Shown: piece after piece, positions 22,052 through 35,165 of the stretch
Layout of the letters: the number at the start of each line of letters is the position of its first letter
Numbering within the stretch: position 1 is the first letter of the stretch
From: Lepas anatifera
Lineage: Eukaryota; Arthropoda; Thecostraca; Lepadidae
Direction of reading: 5' to 3'
NCBI GenBank assembly: GCA_034440635.1
Contig: JAOTON010000767.1
Location: 1,550,001-1,614,000, forward strand
Length of the DNA: 64,000 nt
Made by a program: the position numbers and the translations under genes
The notes under the pieces: model-generated
Databases searched by the model: none
What the model was told of the DNA's origin: nothing
What the model saw: only the letters and a program-made list of their open reading frames with translations

Positions 22052-22074
22052 ATATATATATATATATATATATA
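22052..22074 (+). repeat. (TA)n microsatellite
   Basis: Short TA repeat, 10 bp from the right end of the family A copy. Confidence 0.9.
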
Positions 22075-22439
22075 CGAACCTTCTTCTAATGGTGAAAGGA
22101 ATAATTTCAATATGAGCAGGTGCTAGAAATTCCGATAGGTACTATGGATTGTGATTCAAAATAATTCGTACGTATGAACCACTCCAGCAGTCTTCTCCTT
22201 GTCACTTGTGTTTGCTTTCTGTGCTTGCTAACATATCCTGATTAACTGCAGATGTCTCCACCGACAAGGCAGCATCGGCTGGAGCATTTGTCTACTTTCT
22301 CTAGCTGTTTCTTCATATCACCCATCACCAATACGCCAGTTATTCTCATAAACCTCATAGACGCTCGCGTAGTTTCCAGGCTCAAGCAATCGGCTTACAG
22401 ACTTTCGTCCGGGGATAGCTGTGTTCGCACGGCAACCGC

Positions 22440-23040
22440 CGAGGAGCTGTGACCCCGTCATCCATCCTGGCCGGCCCTCACGGCCGGAGTCTTCACCTTG
22501 GAGGTGCACTCGCACAACAGCATGCCTGCGCCGAGACAAACACACGCAGTGCATCGTCTCACTGTCATATCGATCCTAATTGAAACGATGCGCGGCGGCG
22601 GCCTCATCTGGCCACTGCGCCACTGCACGCCGCCGCGGCGGCAGCGGCGCGGCCGCAGCCAATGCGGCGTTTTTGCGACGCTACCGGCGCGTGATGGTAG
22701 CCCGGCGGTGCGGTGGGGAGAGCCGTCTTGTGACGGGAGAGCGGCCGGTTGGCCTTGGCCGTATCATGGACACACCCGGCCGCCCCTCCCCTCCCCGCCC
22801 CGCCGAGCCTACTCATCTGCTGCCGGCGGCTCAAGAGGCGCCACCGCCCTGCCCCCTCCCCGCCCCCCGCCCCGCTCAGCAGAGTGGACAGGGGAGGCCA
22901 AGGTGCGGTCACGGTGTCCGTGGCCGGCAGAGGTTGCAGCGGACAGCCGGCCCGGCGGCTGGGGCAGCCCAGAAGGCGCGGTGTCGCGGCCCGACAGCAG
23001 CTGACGCGCCTCATCGGCGTCGTTGAGAAGCCGTCACAGT
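22440..23040. other. CpG-rich patch
   Basis: Strongly GC- and CpG-rich, with frames open in several phases on both strands. Predicted residues are Ala/Pro/Arg/Gly runs with no domain. It could be a promoter-associated island or an exon of an unrecognised gene; nothing decides between them. Confidence 0.3.
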
Positions 23041-23416
23041 GAAGTGTCTAAAGCTTGAAACTGAGCTGACGGGCCGACACTGGGTTAAGTGGCAGTTCTG
23101 CGCTTTGTTGCACTCTGCTGGTGTTGACACCGGCTTATGCAGGATTACAGCATCTGCAGCGCACCGCCGCACGACCATCGTCATGTCAGACGCCATCGAT
23201 CTATTGCGACGGTGTATGGTCTAGGCTGTTGAAAGGCGACGAAAAGTTAGTTTTCTTTGTTTACTTTCTGTCATGTATGACAGAGTGACGAAGCACGACT
23301 GCGTATTGATGATGCTGAGAATAAGAGATATGCTAAAAGATCGCTCTCAAGATAAATAAGGGTTGGCTTCGCCTAACTGCCTACTTTAAAAAACAGGCTA
23401 CGGGGCGTTTGCTTTT
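23041..23416. other. No gene seen
   Basis: Transition from the CpG-rich patch to AT-leaning sequence. Nothing recognised. Confidence 0.4.
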
Positions 23417-24560
23417 CAAGCGCTCTGAAGGGGCCCCAGAGGCCCCCGCCTATTATTCCAAGGTGGCCGGGGAACCGCTCCTAGCCGAAAAACGATACTT
23501 AGCCACATTTGAAACAATTCAACGCTGCGTCGATTAATGAAGGGATTTTGAAAATCGAACGAAGTAGTTTTGACTTAAAGGCTTTCAAAGTCTAATCTGC
23601 GTTTTAAAGGGATTTTGGCGCCGTGGTCGAATCCATGAATTTAGTGCAATTAGAGGCATTCTTAATCAAAAATCGTAAAAACGTCCATGATTTCTCTGAA
23701 AAATTTACAATGAGCTCAATATTTGGATTTTTTAAAAAGGCTCCTCTAGGGTGAAAAATAAACATCTGCCTGTGGATGACGTCATGATCTGGCAACTACT
23801 ACCATATTCATTAGGCTCCAAGGGATTCAAATGGCTGATTACTCACTATGACGTCAGCGCTGTCGTCACACCAACAGCTGAAAACTGTGGCCCCTTGGCT
23901 GGGGTAGATTTGAGGTATATTTCAGGTGTTTTTTAGCTTTTCTCCACGAAAATGTTGAGTTTCAAGACAAATCATATATTGAGTACCGGGTTTTCCGGCA
24001 TGCTTTACAATTCAGCTATCTCAGTTAAAATCACGTTATAAAAGTGCCACACTCCCTTTAATATCGGCACAATCACGCGCTCGGACCAGTTCACTTGCAT
24101 TAGAGACCGAATGCTGACGTCGTAACGCCATATAACCGAGATGATATGTCAAGGTCACCCCACATGAAGGTCAATTCAAGGTCAAAGGTCACAGGTAAAG
24201 GTCATATCAGTATTTCAAGGCCATTGACACCAGTGCTTCTGGTCAAATGGCGTTACCCGGTCTGACGTATATTATGCTATGACATTAATGTTAAGGTACC
24301 TCAATGTCAAGGCCAAGGTCAAAGGGCAATATCAAAGGTTATGGGTCAATGGTATAGGTAGCTATTACTTGGATCGTTTCTGCATCTTTCTCCTGAATAA
24401 AGGTCATCTCAGGTCATGTCACGAGCCTACGTTTAGTGAACTCTCCTTGAAGCAGGTTGAAAATTTAACTCCTACAAATTTCAACCATGTGGGTTAGATA
24501 TGTATCATGAACCTTGCTGGGCCTACATGTCCGGTATTCTAGACTTTTCAAATGAAAGAC
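23417..24560 (+). mobile_element. TTAA element, family D copy (interrupted by F)
   Basis: The left end is degraded (CGCTCTGAAGGGGCCCC), followed by a GC palindrome, GGCCCCAGAGGCCCCC. The interior CCATATAACCGAGATGATATGTCAAGGTCA..CATGAAGGTCA matches the D copies at 58830 and 43180 and, in reverse, 24803-25688. It is interrupted at 23604-24061 by element F. The right end is not resolved. Confidence 0.65.
23604..24061. mobile_element. TTAA-flanked short element F nested in family D
   Basis: TTAA at both ends. The ends TTAAAGGGATTTTGGCGCC and, read inward from the right, TTAAAGGGAGTGTGGCAC are inverted repeats. The flanking D sequence is collinear with other D copies once 458 bp minus one TTAA are removed. 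It contains TGACGTCA-type palindromes (about 23778 and 23850). Non-coding, with no GGTCA array. Confidence 0.75.
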
Positions 24561-24772
24561 CCAAAGTACGGTCAGATCCGTGATCTCGTCATATATAGTA
24601 AGGCTGCGGGAAAATCATGTATCGCCTATTCCTCTAATTTTTCGAGTTCAATAGGTCTCTTTTCTTCCCAAACAATAGCGCACGTATCTCATGCTCGCCG
24701 CCCGGGCGAATGTGTAAACCACACTTTGCTTTGGGCTTAAGTTTCGCCATTCGCTTTTTCATTAATGCTGCG

Positions 24773-24802
24773 TTAACGCCCGCACTTGAGAGGGGTCCAG
24801 CA
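24773..24802 (+). repeat. Extra family D terminus directly before a D copy
   Basis: TTAACGCCCGCACTTGAGAGGGG resembles the D end TTAACRCGCGCACTGGAGGGG and sits 30 bp before the next D end in the same direction. It could be an insertion into the tip of an older D copy or a terminal duplication. Confidence 0.55.
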
Positions 24803-25688
24803 CTAACGCGCACTGGATGGGGCCTGGTGCCCTCCTCCCCTGAGATTTCCGAAACTAACAGGCTTAGAAAAACTCTGCTTGGAAGATGCGTAGGGCTATA
24901 GTGATATGCAACCTAGCCAATTTTCATTGACCTAGCTCAATATTTTTAAGGTCAAACAAGGTCACAAAGGTAAAATATTGGCCGTGTTGGGGACCTTTTA
25001 GAAAATTCCATGATTGTGCGGGGCAAAAATTGGGAATGTCCCAAACACAGATGAGGGTCATAGAGGTTAAGTCACAAAAAATGTTTTCTAAACTTTAGGG
25101 ACCAAGTTCATTCAACGTCAATGACCTATAACGTCATAATATGGTATACTCCCTATAGTGTACGCTATATCTAGAACTATAGCAACCATTGGACAGGAAA
25201 TGAAGATTGACCTTTACCCATAGCTTTCGACCTTGACCTATGACCTTGAGATTTACATTTAGTTAACTGACGTCATATCGTAATATACGTCAGACTGGGT
25301 AACGCCATTTGACCGGAAGCACTGGGACCCATGACCTTGAAGGCGCTGATATGATTTTGGCCTGTGTCCTTTGACCTCGACCTTCATGTGAGGTGACCTT
25401 GACATATCATCCCGTCTATATGGCGTTGTGACGTCACCGCTCGGTCTCCAATTCAAGCAAACTGGGCCGAACGCGCGATCGTGGCGATTTCAAAATGTAG
25501 GTCTGGCTTTGAAGGCCTATAAGAAAAAAAGTTTCTGCCCATTTTCAAAACTCGTTCACCAGTAGACGCAATGTTGAATTCTCGCAAATGTGATCGAGCA
25601 TTGTTTTTTCGGCTGCTAACAGTTCTCGAGCCATACCAAAAAATAAGTGGGGGCCTCCGAGACCTCTCCCCTCCAGTGCGCGTGTTAA
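24803..25688 (-). mobile_element. TTAA element, family D (reverse orientation)
   Basis: The ends are CTAACGCGCACTGGATGGGG and CCCCTCCAGTGCGCGTGTTAA, clear inverted repeats; the right flank is TTAA and the left is CTAA. The right half is the reverse complement of the D interior at about 24060-24260. Many GGTCA/TGACC half-sites and TGACGTCA-like palindromes are present. Non-coding. Confidence 0.8.
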
Positions 25689-28210
25689 GAACAGCACCTC
25701 ACCCAAATACCGAGGACGTCTCGACGCGTAATAGCGGAATCGATTTCATGATTTCAGCCTTTTCAATGACATCAATAGATGATCTGCGATAGACAGAATC
25801 ATATTTCAGACGGCAGTAACTGTCCTTACACATACCAAGATAAACCACCTCTAAGAAAACTAAACTGAGTTGAAAAAACTCCAGCCATGGAACTTCGCAT
25901 CGTTTGATTTGAGCGGAACAAAAGCGCGTTGCTATCAGTGGGTCTAGGTCAGACTATGGAGTAGCCCGTGATAAGTGGACGCCAAAAAAATGAGCGCGAT
26001 ACCGGATCCGCGAGGCTTTCAGCCGAATGTCCCTGCGGCTGGGGACAAGGCTGAGGCCCGGCCGACGTCCTCGCCATTTGCATACTATCCGGAACTGGCA
26101 GGTACAGCGGCGCGACCAGAATCTGGACAGTCACTCCTACACCCCACGGGCGTGTGGCATTTCTGACTGTGCAACTGCTTCCAGCCACGCCTCTGCAGAC
26201 CTTCGCAGGTCGAGGCTACACAACTGGAGAGTAGCCGATAAGTGCTTACTCGCACATTACGTATGTACAATTAATCCACTCGGGGCGTGAGAGAAATGGA
26301 ACGTAACGAAGCCTCGAACGTGACTAAATGCCACCACTCGGTCATCTAACAAATTTACGTTCAAATTCAACGCCTATTTACAGTCGCAGCGCTCCCTTTA
26401 CAGGCTCTCATAATTATCGGAGTTTATAATAGGCTTTGACGTATGTGAAACGCAACAGACCAAACAATCTGCCATGACCTTATGCTGTACTGTGACGGTC
26501 CGTACTGCTACGGCCCTTTTGAAACGGAATGGAGCCGATAGTTCCCAAAGTTAAATTGTTCAGCATTGGGATAACTTGCTGAAATTTTGCCACCTTTCAT
26601 ACTTTCGTTTCTGAAATTGATAACGGTCTCCTCTCAAATGCCTAGCCACTATCGTATGTCTATTATTTAGTAGAACTCGCCATTTTAGGGGAATAAATTT
26701 TCTTTTATGCGTTCATTGAATGCAACGCCGCTATTCAACCTCAAGGGAATATAAGGTCAAGGCAACTGAGGTGATCTGTAGCAAACGAAATCATTAATAC
26801 ATACATATACTTAGTCCTAGCAAAATTTTCACACGGCTCTAGTGTCCGTGTGCTCACACTAGCACAATCGTAAGCAAGCTAAGAAAATAAAAACTCTTGA
26901 TGTTAAACGTGTAGATAACAGAGTTCAGAAAACGACATCTATAGTTTTCCTTAGGGGTGACAGGTAGCATGCTACACAACAAACTGACGATGTTTTCAGT
27001 CTTGCACAATTTCTTCTGAGGGATGTCACTGGCAGTCCATATCCAAGGGCAGTGTCGGACCAAAGGCTCCCGCTACAACCAACAGTTGAAACAATTCCAA
27101 ATATCATGTTATTTTAAGCCCTCCTCCTCGCTCGAATGTCTGACTGGGAGGGAAGCTGTTTCTGGGGCGGGCTGGAAGTGGGATGTGGCGGGACCTCTTG
27201 AGAGGGAGGTCACCTAGGAACGTTTAGCAGGCGTTCTACATGAGGGGCGAGGGCAGCGGAGCGGGGCGGGCCGCCGGGACGTGGGGTGATGGATGGTGGC
27301 CCGCACCTCCCAGTCCCTGATGGTGGGTTCCAGTCCGCCCGAAGGACGAACTAAGCTTATTAATTTGTTTTTAATGTGTTTTGGCTCATCTCCAGATCTT
27401 CTTGCTTGATACAGAGGGCTCGGTCGACTTATAACTTTTCATGAAGGACTTGGAAGAGCTTGTTTGTCTTCTATGTCGATACGAAACGCATCACAAAACA
27501 AGAAACGTGAATGTCTTAGACTGATAGAGTAGGCGTCTAAAAAGCAGCCACAAACGGCGCGTGATTTGTACTATCTTCTGCTAATCCGTTTAACCGTTGG
27601 GCTCATTTCGATCATTTATTCTGACGTGTTCGGTTAATTCAAATCAGCGCCTGTTTGGCGCTGTTGAGTGCCGGAAGCAGCCCTCCCGTCGTCCTCCGCC
27701 CTGAGATGACTGATGCAGGTGAGGACATGGAGACAAAACAGTGACTGATGCGGCTGCTGATGCCAAGAGGAAGAATCTGAAGAGGTGGGGAAAATTGAAT
27801 CCTATTACTTCGGATCGATGAAAGAAAGATTCCTAGTTAAAATTTAGTTTATTCGTGCTATTTGAAACGAAAATTTTGGCTGCAAAATATAATAAATATT
27901 TGATTTTTCACATATATTTATATAAATTCTTTGAGATTATACGTGCTAGGCTGTGCAATGCAAACAATGTTAGATATTTGCCATAGAGACATTCTTGAGG
28001 CTGCCATGAAATCAGTCTGGCCATCAGCTTGTCAAAGCTTATCAGCCAGACGTCAGCCAGTGGACAATGCCAGCTGCATTGTCAGCCGGACTCTAACCTC
28101 TCCAAGAACATTCTGTGGTCTTATGGATTTCAAAATAGCAGCAAAAGGGGCGATGATTTTATACAGGCAGATCATTGTTCCCACAATGAAACTGAATATT
28201 CTCAGAACTA
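25689..28210. other. No gene seen
   Basis: Mixed composition with a moderately GC-rich piece at 25990-26230. A CAG/GTGAGG splice-donor-like site at about 27719 follows a short ATG frame, but nothing around it identifies an exon. No domain was recognised. Confidence 0.35.
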
Positions 28211-28696
28211 CAGGGTGTCCCATAATTTACTGTATGGTGATACCATATATTTTGGCAGTAATTAGGCGTAGGTGCATGCAGTCGACTGACACAAATTCTG
28301 AAGTTCTCGCAGAGTTTTCTGGAAGATAGGGCGCCATCTACATAAAATATGAAGAAAAAATGAACTTTCACCATAACAAGATTCAGAGGATAAATAGAAT
28401 GCCTCTTTATATTTTAAATATTTTTGGAGCCAAATATGATAACTTTTTGAAAAGACAACAATTTAAAGAAGTATTATGGCATAGATTTATGGATATTAAA
28501 ATGCATTTCACAAGTCTTTAAGCACGTGAAGCAACATTCAGTTTTATCAACGCCATTGAGCAATTATATGCGAAAAATTTCATTGATATTGACAAATTCC
28601 TTAGCGGCTCACTTGGAAGAAGCGCACTGGAGTAGCAGTCTAAGATCTCGCAAGCCAGAAGTGAGATAAAAACGACCACATACTCTCAGTTGTATC

Positions 28697-28772
<76 letters not shown>

Positions 28773-28919
28773 CACAGAGCTGGATTGACCTAACTCAGTT
28801 ATGTCTAAGGTGGGACCAGCTCAAATCAATCCAACATTTTGCATGCGTTAACTAAAACTAATGCTGAACTTTGAATGCTGAGGATTTCACTAGGTATTAG
28901 GTAATTTTGTAGCACCCTG
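28211..28919. mobile_element. Possible MITE with CAGGGTG ends
   Basis: The left end CAGGGTGTCCCATAATTTAC and the right end read inward, CAGGGTGCTACAAAATTACC, are imperfect inverted repeats. No clear target duplication is visible. The interior is AT-rich, has a (TA)n tract and lacks a transposase. Confidence 0.4.
28699..28769 (+). repeat. (TA)n microsatellite
   Basis: About 71 bp of pure TA. Confidence 0.95.
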
Positions 28920-30015
28920 TCATGCATATTCCAGAACCGGATAAATCATCAAATGAAGGTAGCGTGCGCTTTTTGTGCCAAATTCATTTAAGTTCATCGA
29001 CGAATGACGACAGAAAATAATACCTCTCCTTCCGCATAAGGTAAAGGGTACCACTCCAAGCCTTTGAGCTGGAATGAAACATTTCCTATTGACAACAACA
29101 TTTTACCTTGGCCTATTTTTTTACTCTCTTGTTCACGAATATGAGGTGATAACAGAATATACGAAATACTGCATGATGACATATGGTGGTAAGAAATGTG
29201 GTAAACTTCAGTGTGACATTGACCTCCCGGTGTTGATTTTATATCGCAGGCGTGACCTTAATCTTCGCCCGAGATGTAATTCATATATCATCTCAATTGC
29301 ATGACAAAGTTTTAATGTCATCTTATCAACTTGTTAAATCTTCCAGTATGCATGATAACTAGAATCAAAAATGGTCATGTAAATTTCTACTTTGGGCTGG
29401 GGCTATAGTAGTTGATGACGTCGCTGTCGACACACCTCAGCCCCGTCACCTGCGATGCGTCCCTGGCCCCTGTCGACTGCTAAAAGCGGCGCCGGTCTAT
29501 TCTGGTCCTCTGAGGCGGCATAACTTTGCGTGGGTGAACCAAGAAGGCTATGGAGACTAAAGTGGTAGAATTCAGCGAGATATATGAGAAACAAAAAAAT
29601 GGAAAAATTTGAGGCCAAGAAATCCTCTTCCTTACATGAGGAGAAGGAAACAACTTATTACAGCGATGCCAAAAAGTTATATTTTGATAGCTTACTGGTT
29701 GAGCCTGTTCAATAACTTAGCTTGCGAGCTAATTAACTTAACTAGTTTTAGTCCTGAAAACACAATCAAACAAGATATATTAACAAGAACAAGATAGGGC
29801 CATGTCATGTGACCTGAAGCCACCATGTGCACTTAAGAGGTAATTAAGTGTATTGCTTGGCAGCCCTCTTGACGAGAGAAACGAGAGATTTGTGTCTTTG
29901 GTGCTGTAGGCACAACGTCTTTTTTCAACTTCAGGTGACGGCCGAAGCCCTGTATTTGCCTTTAAACATTCATCCTGACAAACCCAGTCTAAAAAAATGT
30001 GACAGGTTAAAGGAA
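28920..30015. other. No gene seen
   Basis: AT-leaning sequence with short reading frames only. Confidence 0.4.
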
Positions 30016-30337
30016 AAGGGGCCCCCCAATTTTTAAAAAAAAAACAAATTTTAAAGCAGGCAAAACCCCTTTTTTTTTAAAAAAAAAAATCCTAAAAAAA
30101 AAAAAAAAACCCCCCCCCAACCCCCCCCCCCCCCCCCCCCCCCCCGCTTTTGGGAAAAATTAAAAAAAAAAAAAAAACACCCAAAAAAAAAAAAACCCCC
30201 AAAAAAATAAAGTTTTAAAAAATTGGAGGTTTTACAAAAAAAAAAAACCCCAAAAAAAATTTATTTATTTTTTAAAAAAAAAATAAAAAAAAAAAAAAAA
30301 AAAATATTTTTAATTTTAAAAAAAAAAAAAAAAAATT

Positions 30338-30388
<51 letters not shown>
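30016..30388 (+). other. Homopolymer A/C tract, probable sequence artefact
   Basis: Almost the whole stretch is runs of A and C with short T and G runs, including C runs over 20 bp and an A run of about 40 bp. Homopolymer-only texture with no repeat unit is typical of a failed consensus over a low-quality read, not of a biological repeat. The start (30000-30060) grades from normal sequence. Confidence 0.7.
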
Positions 30389-30390
<2 letters not shown>

Positions 30391-30489
30391 AACGTCTCAG
30401 GCTACATTGTGCAAACAGACTAGACATTTGGTACAATGGTCCATTTTTACGCGTAAATACAACCGGTTTGAATATTATACTTTTTGTCA

Positions 30490-30583
30490 TTAACCCACGC
30501 CCCACCGGGGGTCTGGTGCCACCTTCATCCCACTGGGGGATATCGATGCCCCCTCCAACTCGAAAAATATGGGGGTAGGCGCA
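30490..30583 (+). mobile_element. Family A left-end fragment
   Basis: TTAACCCACGCCCCACCGGGGG, then GGTGCCACCTTC and the CGAAAATATGGGGGT..GCGCA block as in copy 2. It is cut off at a (GA)n tract. Confidence 0.8.
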
Positions 30584-30603
30584 GAGAGCGAGAGAGCGAG
30601 AGC

Positions 30604-30652
<49 letters not shown>
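30584..30652 (+). repeat. (GA)n microsatellite
   Basis: AG repeat with occasional CG interruptions, starting exactly where the family A fragment stops. Confidence 0.95.
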
Positions 30653-33600
30653 TAGGGCCGGTGTGCCCACCGACACTGCCCACACGTCAGTGGCCGCAGG
30701 TCCGGCGGTGCCTCCTCCCTGCCGGTTGCCGGAGACGACCAGCCTGGTTACAACCTTGACCGCATTGATTATGCTTGCGGTCGCGTGAGCCTCTCTGGAG
30801 ACGCCCCGCTCCCATCTGAACACGACCCAGAAATCTGCACTGTGAAGGGCCCGGCTGCCTGTCCTCCCGATATGCATGGGCTCGAAATATATGAGGGTGG
30901 ATGCCTTCGCCCGGAATTATGCATGATTCGGAAAGAGAACTCACATGGCTACATGCTCTTCGTTTTTAACATTTTAACGGTTACATGCTTTTCTTCACAG
31001 TCACGTTTATCGTTGAGTGTGTGTATACTCCTGAGAAAGTGGACATCAATAGGCATAGAAGGATAGCAATCTATATTTGTTTTGTATGCGTAAATATTTT
31101 GTGTTGATGGTTCGATGCCTGCTGACATTACTTGCCATATTTATTAAGTTCATACCTAGAAAGGCGACTGTCTGCTTAGAGCAGACTCTGGATTTTTTTC
31201 TAGTTTTAGAGTAAAAACCATGTCACCTTAAAACAAAGCAGGAAGTTAAAAACAAAAAAACAATTCTCCAGAGCTAAGTCGATCACAAATGTTTACCCTT
31301 TGTATTCAGAAAAGTCATATTTTTGGGACTTTTGAAGTGTTTTTGACGCTTAAGAAGTCTTTGTGATTTGTGGTTTTGTCGTGTTTCTGTTTTTGTCAGC
31401 AGTATGTGTTCTTGCAGCTTTCCAATTATAATGGGAAGTGTGACGGGAATCATCAGCCGAGCGAAATGCTAAACATGAAGTAAAGTTTGTTTTTTCAACG
31501 TTTAATGTGTTTTCAGAGGCTGAAACATTCAGGTTTTACTTCTCACCAGTCTTGCAAGCGCCATGCACTGGATTTCTCCCGTTTGTATTTTAAAAACAAA
31601 ACCTCAACAGCGTCCACTGATGCCCATGTCACCTGATTTCACCAGACCATGGTGGGGTCCCTCACAGTTATTCAATACAATAGTATAGCTGCGCGTCGCC
31701 TGGCAGCGATGCTGGGGAGAGTGGTAACCTCTGGTGTTGCAGGGGGCAGATGGTCGTCCTGCAGCCTGCTGTCCGACGGGCGGCGCCGCATCCTGGACCG
31801 GCTCCGCCAGCTCGGCGGGGACACCACCCAAGGCTGGAGAGCAGCAACTCACCGGGCCCCCACAGAACCGGTCCCTGGGGGCGGCCGTGCTCTTCCTGCT
31901 GCTCAGTACCAGCGCACCCTGGCGGCAGCGGTGGCGGCCCTGCAGCATCGCAGGCTTCCCCAAAACCGCTCCACAGGGGCTGGAACGGCGCACATCAACC
32001 GCCTCACAGCAGCAGAAGGAAAAATGGTTCGCACTGCAGAGTTCGAAGGGAGCCAGGCTGACCAAACACGCACGCCTGTGTCAAAGGTACCGACATTGCA
32101 CAAATCGAACGAGGAGTTAAAAATGTAATTACGGCGATGGGGGAATATTTCCTTTTAAGCTTGCATGCAGGATCCTGCGGATGACCTGCTATGACTTTGT
32201 ATTACATGATCCGAGCTCCAGCTAAGGTATTTTAAACATACTATATTGCCAGAGAGCAGGAGCACAGTCTGGGAGTGAAACTTAGGACCGGTGACCTAGC
32301 TATACCTATACAGATATTCCACGACCAGAAGGCTTGGCATGGCAGTGCAGCAATGCCAGAAAAACATTGAATCGCTGGAAGTGGGTCAGATAATGGAAAA
32401 CGTTAAGTGGTGTGTATTGTTAAGTTTATGATAAAACTATACACCAATAAAGGTGACAAAACGCAACAGAGGAATTTTCCGTGGTGGGAGGACACTCAAA
32501 ATGGTGGCATGACATTATTCAGGCCTGCTGCCAGCTTCCCATGTGGGGAGCTCCATCCATGATTTCCCTGATCCCCATTTCTTTCCCCTTCCCTGATGAT
32601 GGCATAATAATGATGCACTAGCATCATAGAGCCTTGGATGCCCATGTGCTTTGGATTGAAATGATGATGCCAAGGATACCTGGATTTGACTGACCTTAAT
32701 CACTTCTGACGAAGGCTATTTGACCTTCACAGTGACAAATCCAAAACTATGTTAGAAAATACGAAAATTGATGTTCCAGTGGGTTTTTCCGTCCATACAA
32801 AATTATCGCTGAACATATACCATCACTTTGATGTGTAACGTTAATGGGCGCATGCCTGACACATCATCTTTAACTTCAAATACAACCCTATCAGACATAT
32901 AGGTATCTTAGAAAATATTAGAACTGTGATATTATTAGGACAACCGTCACCAAACACCCGTGCGCACGGCAGAACACATTTCAAAGGTTTGTAAACTAAA
33001 ACCTTATGCGTTCTACCTGCCGCAGTCTAAAGCTTCCCGAGAGCAGCCTTTCAAGTGTGGGAGACGGCACGGAGTTTGCTCGTATGAGCCCGGAAATCGC
33101 AAAACGCATGACGTCAAGCTTATATGTCATGGACTTATTTGGTCATTGGTCGTGCCATGGGATTGGCATTCGGCAAGCTATTATCATTTGAAGCTTTTTC
33201 ACCTTCTGTACCGGAGGCTGCTTTATCACTGCGAAATTATTTGTGCAAGAAAATAGCACTACTTAGTTCCGCCTATTCGGTATTTCCCGGTTATTTTCTA
33301 ATTTGATTATTTCTGCAATGTTACGTAAAATTTCAGGTTTGATAAATTTCAGGTCAGGTCAAACTAGCCAACCTAAAAAAATCAAATAGGAAGCTGTGAA
33401 TCTATTGGTCTGAGTTTCCTGTCAGTTTATAAAGTCATCAAGCATGGGCACAACTGGCCAGAAGCTCTTTGTTGAAAATATTGGGTGGAAAAAGAAAAGT
33501 CCGAGACATAGCTTTACGCCCAGTACATACATACCCGCAACCTTCAAATTACGGACATGATCATCTGAAAACCTCCAAACACGTCATGTGACGGATATTA

Positions 33601-34904
33601 AACCTGTCTGTGGTCCAGCAGCCGGTGTGTATACGCTCCGTGGTGTTTCCACGTGGGCCAAACATTATAAAAAAATGTATATGCGCCGTGATTAGAGTCG
33701 ATTGCTGCATATTATGCACACACTTGGGCCACGAGGTGACCGCATACATTTTGAACGGTCATTTTTATATGCTTACCGGCATGGTCAAATTAGATACCAT
33801 TCCATTGCACTGGAAGTGGGAGAATTATTCGAATGATACCTAGAAATGACCTAGAATCCCCGAACTTTGGAAGGCATAACAAAATAACTGAAAAAGCGTT
33901 GTTTCTCAGTAGGGCTATCCTAGATTTCTCATGACCTGCTAGAAACCCGATATAAAAATTGCCAACGTAGCTTCATAACCATTCCTCACAAGCGAGATGA
34001 CGCGATTTGCACTTCTCCGCTTTCTCCAATGGGGGACGAGCTCAAGGGAATATTCGAACCTCACATTTATACCCAGTCTGTGGTGGTGGAGGGGAGGCTC
34101 ATCAGGTCGAGGGTTACAAGTTGATGAGTAGTTCATCAATGATGTTCCTGTCTTCTGAGTGGGTTAAAATTAACCTAATCTAGACGTCAAGAAACCGGCA
34201 CACCTCTTCCTGCTCCAAATGAGGACGCACGACAAGGCTATTCCCGTAAATGGAGCACGTGAATGACAAAGGCACAGAGTAGTGAGCTCATCATCATTTT
34301 AATTGTTCATGAGAGTTCCTAGCTTTGGCTCTGGGAAATGCCTCGCTTTAAACAGGCCCATTCCTGGAATGACACTTAGTGCTGAGAAACGTGCAAGAAG
34401 TAACAGCTTCCCGAAAAATGCAGGGCTGGATTGGAAACACTCCGAAAGTGTTTGTTTCTGATACATCTCATGGGAAGACTATACGGACAAATGGTCACAC
34501 GTTCCTGGTAAGAACTTGATGTCAGAATGAGGCAACGTCTTAGCTTAAATCCCAGCCCGTTTAATTTAACATTTTTTCATCCGATTCTGCACGGGAATAA
34601 TTATACAAAACGTTCACGCCCGAACCCATTTTTTCCTATAACATTTTCAGAAAAACCGTCCCAGTCCGTGCCGTCTCAAGAAAAGCCTGGAAAACTTTGC
34701 AAAACCTCTTACATGCATAAACTCCACACAAATTCAGTCCTACCATGTCATATAAGGATCCAACTTTCTACACTCTTGCAAGGACCGCGACATACCACTT
34801 TAACTCATGTTTCTGTATCCGAAAATTTATATCATAAGCTATCTAATCAATCAGGAGCCAGCCTCACTTAAATCCCCTAGAAATTTGAAGTGATCTCTAG
34901 GAAT
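30653..34904. other. No gene recognised; CpG-rich patch at 31690-32080
   Basis: Mostly unremarkable sequence. The patch at 31690-32080 is GC-rich and open on both strands (up to about 159 residues plus and 153 minus), with low-complexity residues and no domain. A CTGACGAAGG sequence at 32705 resembles a hammerhead core box but lacks the GAAA box. Confidence 0.35.
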
Positions 34905-35165
34905 CTGAGGTTGATGACTATCGACCAGTCCCGTGATATCCTATGGACAGGGCCTGAGAGCTGGCAGTACAGACCCGCCTGGTCTGTAGGTGAAGCTGCT
35001 AGCCTTGGGGCCTTACGCCGCCCCGAGGTCATCTGGCGTCGCCAACTCTCACCCTGTTGGAGGGGTGCAGTAGGGATCAGGAAGTCCTTGTTCAGTACTG
35101 CCGCCCGGGATTAGAACCCGAGCCATCGGCGCAGAAGTCCAACGCCATATCACTTGGTCGTGATA
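34905..35165 (-). repeat. tRNA-derived SINE
   Basis: On the minus strand a tRNA-like head starts near 35155: an A-box-like TATGGCGTTGGA (35138-35149) and an exact B-box GGTTCTAATCC (35108-35118), the RNA polymerase III promoter spacing. A non-tRNA body continues to about 34905. The B-box makes this the clearest SINE in the window. Its boundaries and tail are approximate. Confidence 0.65.

Noticed and set aside
30223..30423. Lys-rich 66-residue frame
   Set aside because: Translation of the poly-A artefact tract.
32700..32735. CTGACGAAGG..CCTTC resembling a hammerhead core with stem II
   Set aside because: The GAAA box is replaced by ACAG and there is no pairing helix I, so the ribozyme fold fails.
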